Assembly: GCA_016205045.1 (NCBI GenBank)
Contig: JACQJM010000084.1
Coordinates: forward strand, 1 to 5,597
Direction of reading: 5' to 3'
Source of the DNA: Elusimicrobiota bacterium
GTDB lineage: Bacteria; Elusimicrobiota; Elusimicrobia; JACQJN01
Length of the DNA: 5,597 nt
Shown here: piece by piece, positions 1-5,597 of the stretch
How positions within the stretch are numbered: the first letter of the stretch is position 1
Layout: each line of letters opens with the position of its first letter
Translations under genes and position numbers: made by a program
The notes under the pieces: generated by a model
The model's input: the letters and a program-made list of their open reading frames with translations, nothing else
Databases searched by the model: none
Told to the model about the DNA's origin: nothing

Positions 1-2
1 GG

Positions 3-122
3 ACGGTTTTCGCAGCGGCCGCCCGGGACAGGCCCAGGTCTGACCCTATTACAGATAAGGCCCTGTGCCTGGAAATTTTCGTCGCACCCAATCAGGACCC
101 CCATTTTAAGAAAGTGGGGTGA
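3..122 (+). CDS. 3' end of an unidentified upstream gene (partial)
   Basis: An open frame enters from the left edge and stops at the TGA at 120-122, giving about 39 residues that end ...EIFVAPNQDPHFKKVG. I chose this frame because its codons look most like coding sequence (many G-first codons and a mixed polar and hydrophobic composition). A second frame stays open to the TGA at 133-135, which would overlap the next start as ATGA, but its translation is rich in Pro, Arg and Ser and looks less like a protein. The third frame stops at 41-43. I do not recognise the family and assign no function. The stop lies only ten bases before the next gene, so co-transcription is likely. Confidence is limited because so little of the gene is visible. 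Confidence 0.45.
   Translation, partial: TVFAAAARDRPRSDPITDKALCLEIFVAPNQDPHFKKVG
116..122 (+). promoter_or_regulatory. Ribosome binding site for the glycosyltransferase-like gene
   Basis: GGGGTGA ends nine bases before the ATG at 132 and contains the Shine-Dalgarno core GGTGA. It supports 132 as the start rather than the ATG at 127, which meets a stop after two codons. In the frame of 132 the TGA at 120-122 blocks any longer N-terminus. The same TGA probably ends the upstream gene, so termination and reinitiation may be coupled here. Confidence 0.5.
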
Positions 123-131
123 GCCCATGTT

Positions 132-1757
132 ATGAAGTCCTCCTCAAGAATACTTTTCTGGTGGCCTTTTCTTTTTTACGGCGTCAGCGCCTGGATTCTC
201 AAGCCGTGGTCTCTCGATTTTCCTCTCAATGATGACTGGGCCTATGCCCTGGGCGTGCGCCGCTGGGTTCAAGAAGGGCAGTTTCACCTGTGCGATTGGA
301 CCACCGTCACCCAGGTTCTCCAGATTTTTTGGGGGGGCCTGTGGGTCAAAATAGGAGGGTGGAGCCAAGGAATCTTAAAAATCTCCACCCTCACCCTGGC
401 TGCCTTGAGCGCCCTGAGCCTGGACGCTTCCTTAAGAATACTGGAAATCCCTTCCCGAACCAGGCTGCTCACCGTTTTGCTTTGGGTGGTCAATCCTCTC
501 ACGTTCTGTTTGAGTTTTTCTTTCATGACCGATATCCCATACTTATTCCTCCTGCTTTTAGCCTTCACTTTAATCCTGAAAGCGGAAAAAACAGGATCTG
601 ACCGGTGGGTTTGGCTGGGCTCCCTGTGCGCCGCCGGAGCTTATCTCATCCGCCAAACGGGGATCCTTATTCCCCTGGGTTATTTCAGCTACCTTGTTCT
701 GCAACGAAGGCTGTCCTTCAAAAAAAGCGTGGCGCTGTGGGGACTGCCGCTTCTGACGGTTCTCGGACATGGCTTATGGTTTCACTTCATCCATGGGCCC
801 ACCTGGTCCAGCCTTCACAGCGGTCCCACCGAGGCGTGGCACACTTTGTTGCGACTAAAAACAGCGCCCGTGGTTTTCCTGCGTCTCTTGAGTAGCGGGC
901 TTTTATTAGGATGGATGACTTTTCCCTTGGCGCTGGCATTTAAGGTCCCCAAAATTTCGCCGACCTGGAAGTGGGGCCTTGCGGCTTACGCTTTGGCCAG
1001 TCTTGTTTTTGTGGGCCTGATCGGGTGGATGCCTCAACTGGGCCGTCTCCCCTACTGGGGGAACTACCTCACCCCTTGGGGATTGGGTGTCCCAACCCTG
1101 GGAGAGGTCGAGGCGAAAGCGGCCGGATTTTTTGGGTGGGGAATTTTCTGGCGCGTATTGACTGTTTTGTCGTTGGCTGGGATCTTGATGAACCTGGCTC
1201 TATGGGGAACTCTCCGCAAACCCATGTCTTCTTTGGAAAGGGCGGCTGTTCACCTCTTTCTCATCACAGGTTTCGCCCAATGGGGGGTGGCCGCTCTTCG
1301 GGACGCCTTTTTCGACCGCTACGTTTTAGCCCTTCTGCCCGGATTTCTGATCATTCTAGCCTTGGCCTCCAAACGACACCGATTTCGCCCTATTCCTGCG
1401 GGGGTGGGGATTTTAATGCTGTGGGGAATGGGATTTTGGGGAACCATGGATTATCTCCATTGGAACAAAGCCCGCTGGGCCGCAGGGGTGGCGATGGTAC
1501 AGAAAGGACTTTCCCCCGATCAAATTGCCAATGGATTTGAGTGGGCAGGCTACTGGTCTTACGAAAAAAATCTGGCTGCGTTGAAACAGGAAAAACCTCT
1601 AGAAAAAATAGGCCGTTGGGAGTGGCTGGGATCACGCCCTTATCAACTGCGCGTTTCTTTTAGTTCGGAAAATCCGGGACATGCCCTGATTCACCAAGAA
1701 CCCTACGACACTCCCTTATCCTTTAAAAAACAGTTCCTCTATGTTTGGACCTACTAA
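132..1757 (+). CDS. Polytopic membrane glycosyltransferase-like protein (GT-C fold, GT39/ArnT-like)
   Basis: This is a 541-residue integral membrane protein with many hydrophobic segments, for example around residues 7-23, 83-98, 111-131, 136-149, 159-190, 199-220, 246-270, 281-300, 333-358, 371-388, 396-412 and 420-437. A short hydrophilic tail follows. The acidic motif NDDWAY (33-38) comes just after the first membrane segment, where GT-C enzymes carry their catalytic or metal-binding Asp residues. A second conserved-looking acidic element, FMTDIPY (131-137), and RQTG (174-177) also match the pattern of GT39-type proteins. By family, such enzymes move a sugar from a polyprenyl-phosphate donor onto lipid or protein acceptors on the outer face of the inner membrane. 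Donor and acceptor here are unknown. The C-terminal tail (about 440-541) has no motif I recognise. The gene overlaps recG by 17 bases. The class is fairly secure from topology and motifs, but enzymatic activity is inferred. Confidence 0.72.
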   Translation: MKSSSRILFWWPFLFYGVSAWILKPWSLDFPLNDDWAYALGVRRWVQEGQFHLCDWTTVTQVLQIFWGGLWVKIGGWSQGILKISTLTLAALSALSLDASLRILEIPSRTRLLTVLLWVVNPLTFCLSFSFMTDIPYLFLLLLAFTLILKAEKTGSDRWVWLGSLCAAGAYLIRQTGILIPLGYFSYLVLQRRLSFKKSVALWGLPLLTVLGHGLWFHFIHGPTWSSLHSGPTEAWHTLLRLKTAPVVFLRLLSSGLLLGWMTFPLALAFKVPKISPTWKWGLAAYALASLVFVGLIGWMPQLGRLPYWGNYLTPWGLGVPTLGEVEAKAAGFFGWGIFWRVLTVLSLAGILMNLALWGTLRKPMSSLERAAVHLFLITGFAQWGVAALRDAFFDRYVLALLPGFLIILALASKRHRFRPIPAGVGILMLWGMGFWGTMDYLHWNKARWAAGVAMVQKGLSPDQIANGFEWAGYWSYEKNLAALKQEKPLEKIGRWEWLGSRPYQLRVSFSSENPGHALIHQEPYDTPLSFKKQFLYVWTY

Positions 1758-3822
1758 GCCCAAAACAACCCTGAAGAGTCCCGTTCAGTACCTCAAGGGA
1801 GTGGGTCCGAGGCGAGCCACCACTTTGGCCCACCTCCACATTCAGGTTGTGGAGGATCTTCTATTCCATGTTCCCCGGGACTGGGAAGACCGCAGGCCTC
1901 CTAGTCCCATCGTCTTCAAAGGCAGGGTGATCAAAACTCGTTTTCAGCAAATAGGATCCAAACTTTCTATTCTCAAGGCCACCTTAGAAAATGAGCGGGG
2001 GGAAAAAAGAGAGGCCATTTGGTTTAAGCGTCCTAGTTTTCGGTACGATCCCTTCAAACCCCTGAAGCAGGCAATCGCCACCGGTCTACCCATTTGGATT
2101 GTGGGCAAGCCCGAAGATTCTCTCTTTCCCTTGGCCAATATCCGCGTCGAGGAGTTTTACTCCGATCAAAATCATTCCAGCCTTCATGTGGGACGCATCG
2201 TTCCCATCTACTCCTTAACCGAAGGGATTAAAGAACCGTTCTTGAGAGAACTGATTCACCAAGCTCTCACCCAACACAGTTCCCTCGTAGAAGACCCCCT
2301 TCCGTCTTATTTACTTCAGGAAAGAAATCTTTCAGGGATTCGGCAAGCCCTTCAAAAAATACACTTCCCCGACTCTTGGGAAGAGCGTGACGCGGCGCGA
2401 TCACGCCTGGCTTATGATGAGTTTTTGCTCTTGGCCCTGGCCTGGGCGATCAAGCAGCGTCAGACCAAAAATATCCGCAAGGGGTATGGGTATGAAGTCA
2501 AGCGGCATCTTCTCTCTCCTTTCCGGGAAGTTCTGGAATTCGACCTCACCCAAGCCCAGAAACGCGTAATCAACGAGATATTTCAAGATATGCAACAACC
2601 CAATGTCATGACCCGGTTGCTTCAGGGAGATGTGGGATCGGGCAAGACGGTGGTAGCCCTCTCGGCCCTGCTTCTAGGTGTGGAAAATGGCTATCAAGGA
2701 GCTTTCATGGCCCCCACGGAAATCCTGGCGGAACAGCATCTTGTCACCTTCAATAAATTTCTCAAGAATCTCCCCGTGCGCTACGCCCTGCTGACTTCCC
2801 GAACCCCTCCCCAAAAAAGAGCGGGCATTCTTAAAGAGATCGCGGAAGGAAAAATCGACATCGTGATAGGAACCCATGCTTTGCTAGAAGAGGACGTCCA
2901 GATCCCCAAGCTGCGCATCGCGGTGATCGATGAACAACACCGCTTCGGGGTGCGCCAGCGCGCCACCTTGCGCCAAAAAGGACCTCCCCTGGATCTGTTG
3001 GTGATGACCGCCACGCCTATTCCCCGAACCCTGGCCCTGGCTCTCTACGGAGACTTGGATGTCTCCACATTAGATGAGATGCCTCCGGGCAGACAGCCTC
3101 CCTCCACCTATCACTGGGAGGAGAAACAAGGGTTTGAGCAAATTCGTAATGAAGTCGAGGCCGGGCACCAGGCCTACATCGTTTATCCCCTGATAGAAGA
3201 GTCCAGTTCCGTAGATCTCAAATCGGCCAAAAAGGAGTTTGAGCGGTTGAAAAACGCTGTTTTTCCTAACTTGAGGGTGGCTCTTGTGCATGGGCAGATG
3301 TCGGGAATCCAAAAAACAAAAGCCATGGAGGAGTTTTCTCTCGGGCTGTGGGATATCTTAGTGGCCACTCCCGTCATCGAGGTGGGCGTGGATGTGCCCA
3401 ACGCCACCACCATGATCATTCAAAACGCCGATCGCTTCGGCCTGGCCAGCTTGCATCAGCTTCGAGGAAGAATAGGCCGGGGCTCGGCCGCCTCTCACTG
3501 TGTCTTGGTCGCGGATCCCAAAAACCAGGAAGCGGAGGGGCGCATTCGAATTCTTTGCGAAACCACAGATGGGTTTAAAATTGGAGAGGAAGATCTCAAA
3601 CATCGCGGACCAGGACAAATCCTCGGCACAGAGCAGCATGGGGAGTTTCATCTGCGCGTAGGAAACATTCTTAAGGATTCCGCCCTTCTGATTCAAGCGC
3701 GTGAGGACGCTAAGAAGATTTTGGCCCTAGACCCCAACCTTTCAGATTCCAGGCATCAAACCCTCCGCCGCCGCCTTATTTCCCTGTATCAAGACAGGTG
3801 GCACTGGATCGATTTGGCCTAA
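1741..3822 (+). CDS. recG: ATP-dependent DNA helicase RecG
   Basis: RecG is a monomeric superfamily 2 double-stranded DNA translocase that remodels stalled forks, Holliday junctions and R-loops. The product is 693 residues, which is the length I recall for E. coli RecG. The N-terminus has the family-like YLKGVGPRRA (17-26), and a wedge/OB-type domain lies at about 60-150. The motor follows: QAQKRV Q-motif region (271-276), Walker A GDVGSGKT (296-303), APTEILAEQH (324-333), DEQHRFGV (397-404), TATPIPRT (423-430), ATPVIEVGVDVPNA (542-555) and QLRGRIGRG (573-581). The RecG/Mfd-type translocation motif is at about 610-635. In it I see RGPGQILGTEQHG, with Glu where many RecG proteins have Arg (GTRQ). 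Mfd proteins have Glu there too, so loss of function is not implied. No clear ribosome binding site precedes the ATG at 1741, which lies inside the preceding gene, so translational coupling is likely. No convincing terminator follows the stop. Confidence 0.97.
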   Translation: MFGPTKPKTTLKSPVQYLKGVGPRRATTLAHLHIQVVEDLLFHVPRDWEDRRPPSPIVFKGRVIKTRFQQIGSKLSILKATLENERGEKREAIWFKRPSFRYDPFKPLKQAIATGLPIWIVGKPEDSLFPLANIRVEEFYSDQNHSSLHVGRIVPIYSLTEGIKEPFLRELIHQALTQHSSLVEDPLPSYLLQERNLSGIRQALQKIHFPDSWEERDAARSRLAYDEFLLLALAWAIKQRQTKNIRKGYGYEVKRHLLSPFREVLEFDLTQAQKRVINEIFQDMQQPNVMTRLLQGDVGSGKTVVALSALLLGVENGYQGAFMAPTEILAEQHLVTFNKFLKNLPVRYALLTSRTPPQKRAGILKEIAEGKIDIVIGTHALLEEDVQIPKLRIAVIDEQHRFGVRQRATLRQKGPPLDLLVMTATPIPRTLALALYGDLDVSTLDEMPPGRQPPSTYHWEEKQGFEQIRNEVEAGHQAYIVYPLIEESSSVDLKSAKKEFERLKNAVFPNLRVALVHGQMSGIQKTKAMEEFSLGLWDILVATPVIEVGVDVPNATTMIIQNADRFGLASLHQLRGRIGRGSAASHCVLVADPKNQEAEGRIRILCETTDGFKIGEEDLKHRGPGQILGTEQHGEFHLRVGNILKDSALLIQAREDAKKILALDPNLSDSRHQTLRRRLISLYQDRWHWIDLA

Positions 3823-3865
3823 AACCTTTGCACTCCTCCTTTTTGTTGCTGTGACCAAAGTTGCA

Positions 3866-3894
3866 TTGACAGGGAGCGTTTCTTGCGTTATCCT
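3866..3894 (+). promoter_or_regulatory. Sigma-70-type promoter for the riboswitch-FecR transcript
   Basis: A perfect -35 box TTGACA (3866-3871) is followed after exactly 17 bases by TATCCT (3889-3894), which matches the -10 consensus at four of six positions including the first T, the A and the last T. The predicted transcription start is about 3900-3902. This coincides with the first bases that can form the closing stem of the riboswitch, so the RNA would begin almost exactly with the aptamer. The promoter lies in the gap after recG and indicates that the FecR-domain gene has its own transcription unit. The call rests on sequence match and geometry only. Confidence 0.7.
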
Positions 3895-3898
3895 TAAC

Positions 3899-4020
3899 CG
3901 TTGTGCGACAAAAGCTAACCCTCAGAAATGGGGGGGCGCAAAGCGACAGTCCCTCACTTGCTAGACATCTGCTTCTACGTTATCTGTCCCGGCTAGTGAG
4001 GGGGGCTGAGCTGCCGAACG
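3899..4020 (+). promoter_or_regulatory. GEMM-I family cyclic dinucleotide riboswitch aptamer (candidate cGAMP-type variant)
   Basis: The leader contains the hallmarks of the c-di-GMP-I (GEMM-I) aptamer. The 5' core CGACAAAAGCTAACC (3906-3920) is followed by a 6-bp stem, CCCTCA (3919-3924) with TGGGGG (3929-3934), capped by a GAAA tetraloop (3925-3928), and then GGCGCAAAGC (3935-3944). A long P3-like hairpin pairs CCCTCACT (3951-3958) with AGTGAGGG (3995-4002). The 3' end is GAGCTGCCGAACG (4008-4020), where AGC (3942-3944) can pair with GCT (4010-4012) and CGTT (3899-3902) with AACG (4017-4020) to close P1. From memory, the 5' half aligns without gaps to Vc2, so that Vc2 A18, G20 and A47 fall at 3911, 3913 and 3940, and C92 at 4014. 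Position 20 is A here, as in Geobacter GEMM-Ib RNAs that bind 3',3'-cGAMP; some GEMM-I RNAs with A20 still bind c-di-GMP. Family assignment is strong, ligand choice tentative. The P3 loop (3959-3994) is unusually long. Confidence 0.85.
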
Positions 4021-4068
4021 AAGCAAAAAAGGCAAGACTTGACGGTTAGTAGGACTTGTGTTAGACTT

Positions 4069-4093
4069 CATGCATCCCACTATGTCATGCATC
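4069..4093 (+). repeat. Direct repeat CATGCATC around the start codons, able to form a small hairpin
   Basis: CATGCATC occurs at 4069-4076 and again at 4086-4093. Because ATGCAT is its own reverse complement, the copies at 4070-4075 and 4087-4092 can pair into a 6-bp stem with an 11-base loop. The first candidate ATG of the FecR-domain gene (4070) would lie in the stem and the second (4082) in the loop. A role in start-site accessibility is speculative; the repeat itself is plainly visible. Confidence 0.4.
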
Positions 4094-5597
4094 GCTTTAT
4101 CACAAATAAGGAAGAACTGGCTTATTTCTTCCTTATTTTTATTCCTTCCCACTTTCTCCCTGGCCCAAAATAAAACAGTTTTCCTCTCCTCCTCCCAAGG
4201 AACCGTAGAGGTTCAGCAAGCGCGCTCCACAGATTGGGTCCGTGCCGAGGCTCCCTTCCCTCTCAATATGGGAGATCGCGTCAGAACCGGGCGGCGAGCC
4301 AAGGCTCAGATCTCGCTCCAGGATGGGTCTCGCCTTGAGCTGGGGCGATCCAGTTCTTTTGAAGTAGGAAGCATGGGCAGCACATTAAGCAGCCTGCGAC
4401 TAACCTGGGGCAGACTCAAAGCCTGGGTGAGCCACGTCGCGGATCGCCGGTTTGAGGTGCGCACCCCCACCGCGGTCGCCGCTGTTCGAGGAACCGAATT
4501 TGAAATCCAGTATCATGGGGGCACCACCAGCGTGGACCTTTACAACGGTCTTTTGGCGGTATCCGACAACCATGGCAATGAGGTTCTTCTGAAACCCAAC
4601 GAACACATCGAGGTAGCCCAGCGGATCGGGACCCCGCGCAGCCTATCCGATGCTCAAGGCGCCCAGAACCAAGCGGATAGACAGGACCTCCGGCGAGAAG
4701 TGGGGCTGGACATGTCCAAAGAAGAAGTGCAGGCTGCCGCCGCCAAAGAGATCAAGCTGGCCGAATTCCAGCAGGGAAAAACCATGATGGACGTGAACGG
4801 AGACCGCGTGCGCCTAGAGGAATATATCCTTCGCCCGCAGCCCGATCAATTTAAATTCGTCATCCTCAATGAGCGAGAAAAACGGTTCGATTATTTTTAC
4901 TATCTGGGAACATTCAACACCACCCTGCCCACGGATCTAAGCGTTGCCCTTCGTCAGCTTCCAGGCTGCGCCAACACGGCCTGCTCTTATTATCTCACGT
5001 CTTTTGAAACCGGACGCTCCAACACTCAGGACAGTCTGCGAGAAGTGGCTCGGAGCGGGCATCTTGTGGACGTAAACAATAACCTGGACTCGACCGACAA
5101 TGTCTCCGCATTTTATGATCCCACCACAGACTCTTTCATAAACTTAGAAGCAGGAGCAGGGTTTTATCAAACCCTTTATGACAAATACGGGTTTTATGTC
5201 AACGGCGGCCTGAAATATGGGTGGACGGGTTCCAACATTCAAAGTTACGGGGATGCTACTCCCTCTTCCACGGCGGATCCCATCTCGGGAGCAACCCTGG
5301 CTCAGGCCCTTCCCAGCCGAAGCGTCGTCTCCACCTGGCCCGATGCCAATGTCATGAAGCAAAATATTTACGAATCTTACAGTGACGGAACATTCATCAA
5401 CTGGGACAACTACATCATCTCGGATGAAGGCGCGGTGGCCCAGCGTTCCGCCTTCAATGGAGCCACCACGGGAAGCACATTTAAATCCATCTTGCTGAAT
5501 TATAACTACGAACAATCTATTACGGCCTCAGAATTCCAGGGGCGGAAGATTGATTTGGTTGTGGAACCAAAAATTCTAATTCAGTCAGGACTGATAC
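4070..5597 (+). CDS. Secreted FecR-domain protein (3' end beyond the window)
   Basis: The frame is open from an in-frame stop at 4040-4042 to the right edge, giving 509 codons from the ATG at 4070. The N-terminus is a Sec-type signal peptide: Arg14-Lys15, a hydrophobic core from about 17 to 30, and probable cleavage after SLA (about residue 32). The FecR domain spans about 37-185, with SQGTVEVQQ (42-50), DGSRLELG (85-92) and the hallmark TPTAVAAVRGTEFEI (132-146). By family this is a beta-rich envelope domain; the membrane anchor and anti-sigma part of classical FecR are absent. Residues 195-235 are polar and Ala-rich, probably helical. A possible second domain begins with MMDVNGDRVRLEEYI (239-253) and continues through a Tyr/Phe-rich stretch (273-283); a Cys pair sits at 300 and 305. 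The rest (about 340-509) is Asn/Thr/Tyr-rich and unrecognised. No good ribosome binding site serves 4070 (AGGA is 15 bases away); the ATG at 4082 is an alternative start. The gene lies directly downstream of the riboswitch leader. Its biological role is unknown. Confidence 0.82.
   Translation, partial: MHPTMSCIALSQIRKNWLISSLFLFLPTFSLAQNKTVFLSSSQGTVEVQQARSTDWVRAEAPFPLNMGDRVRTGRRAKAQISLQDGSRLELGRSSSFEVGSMGSTLSSLRLTWGRLKAWVSHVADRRFEVRTPTAVAAVRGTEFEIQYHGGTTSVDLYNGLLAVSDNHGNEVLLKPNEHIEVAQRIGTPRSLSDAQGAQNQADRQDLRREVGLDMSKEEVQAAAAKEIKLAEFQQGKTMMDVNGDRVRLEEYILRPQPDQFKFVILNEREKRFDYFYYLGTFNTTLPTDLSVALRQLPGCANTACSYYLTSFETGRSNTQDSLREVARSGHLVDVNNNLDSTDNVSAFYDPTTDSFINLEAGAGFYQTLYDKYGFYVNGGLKYGWTGSNIQSYGDATPSSTADPISGATLAQALPSRSVVSTWPDANVMKQNIYESYSDGTFINWDNYIISDEGAVAQRSAFNGATTGSTFKSILLNYNYEQSITASEFQGRKIDLVVEPKILIQSGLI
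4104..4143 (+). terminator. Terminator-like 13-bp hairpin with T-rich tail inside the signal-peptide codons
   Basis: AAATAAGGAAGAA (4104-4116) and TTCTTCCTTATTT (4126-4138) are perfect reverse complements, separated by a 9-base loop and followed by TTATT (4139-4143). The stem has only three G-C pairs, so it is weaker than a textbook intrinsic terminator, but its right arm plus tail form a strongly T-rich stretch. It lies about 85 bases after the aptamer, where a riboswitch expression platform would be expected. Unusually it falls within the coding sequence of the FecR-domain gene, whose signal peptide it encodes. It could be an attenuator or simply a by-product of Leu/Phe-rich codons, though a 13-bp perfect match makes pure chance less likely. 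Confidence 0.5.

Noticed and set aside
1..135. Alternative upstream open frame ending at TGA 133-135, giving an ATGA overlap with the start at 132.
   Set aside because: The overlap geometry is attractive, but the translation is rich in Pro, Arg and Ser with poor codon character. The frame ending at 122 looks more like protein. With so little sequence this is a judgement, not a proof.
325..337. Homopolymer run T6 G7 in the glycosyltransferase-like gene, considered as a phase-variation or frameshift site.
   Set aside because: Seven Gs is short for contingency-locus slippage, the frame is intact on both sides, and no alternative frame gives a sensible product. It encodes Phe-Trp-Gly-Gly within a plausible segment.
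3823..3865. Possible intrinsic terminator after recG, with CTTTG and CAAAG able to pair across a T-rich stretch.
   Set aside because: Only about five base pairs with a loop near 25 bases and no T-tract after the stem, so it does not qualify as a terminator.
3961..4152. Reverse-strand 63-codon open frame across the leader region.
   Set aside because: It lies over the riboswitch P3 loop, the 3' aptamer core and the start of the FecR-domain gene, has no recognisable product, and is explained as a chance frame.
5144..5515. Reverse-strand 123-codon open frame inside the FecR-domain gene.
   Set aside because: It is antisense to a continuous, signal-peptide-bearing coding frame and has no family features.

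Overview
The window (5597 bases, moderately GC-rich) is compact bacterial chromosome with every gene on the + strand. It holds the tail of an unidentified gene, a membrane glycosyltransferase-like gene, a full-length recG, and the first 509 codons of a secreted FecR-domain protein that runs off the right edge. I see no mobile element, CRISPR array, tRNA or rRNA. RecG has the canonical length. The FecR-type protein, with its long downstream region, reminds me of uncultivated lineages such as Elusimicrobiota or Omnitrophota, but I cannot place the organism from the sequence and treat this as a weak guess.

Left part (1-3822): a short open frame ending at 122 is probably the 3' end of an upstream gene. 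Ten bases later comes a 541-residue polytopic membrane protein of the GT-C (PMT/ArnT-like, GT39) type. Its last 17 bases overlap the start of recG, which encodes a 693-residue branched-DNA helicase with all motor motifs intact. The tight packing suggests one transcription unit, although the functions are not obviously related.

Middle part (3823-4069) is the most interesting stretch. A good sigma-70-type promoter (TTGACA, 17 bases, TATCCT) ends a few bases before a sequence that I read as a GEMM-I (c-di-GMP-I family) riboswitch aptamer. The 5' half aligns without gaps to the Vibrio cholerae Vc2 aptamer as I remember it. It has a 6-bp stem capped by GAAA, the GCGCAAAGC core, a long P3-like hairpin and a 3' GCTGCCGAA. 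At the ligand-contacting position equivalent to Vc2 G20 this RNA has A. That change marks the Geobacter GEMM-Ib variants that respond to 3',3'-cyclic AMP-GMP (cGAMP), so the aptamer is a candidate cGAMP riboswitch or a promiscuous one.

Right part (4070-5597): the riboswitch leader runs straight into a gene for an exported FecR-domain protein. A perfect 13-bp AT-rich inverted repeat followed by a T-rich tract lies inside its signal-peptide codons and could be the terminator of the expression platform. A partial copy of the hairpin's left arm just after the aptamer offers a competing pairing. The working model is that a cyclic dinucleotide binds the leader RNA and sets whether the FecR-domain envelope protein, and any genes beyond the window, are expressed.
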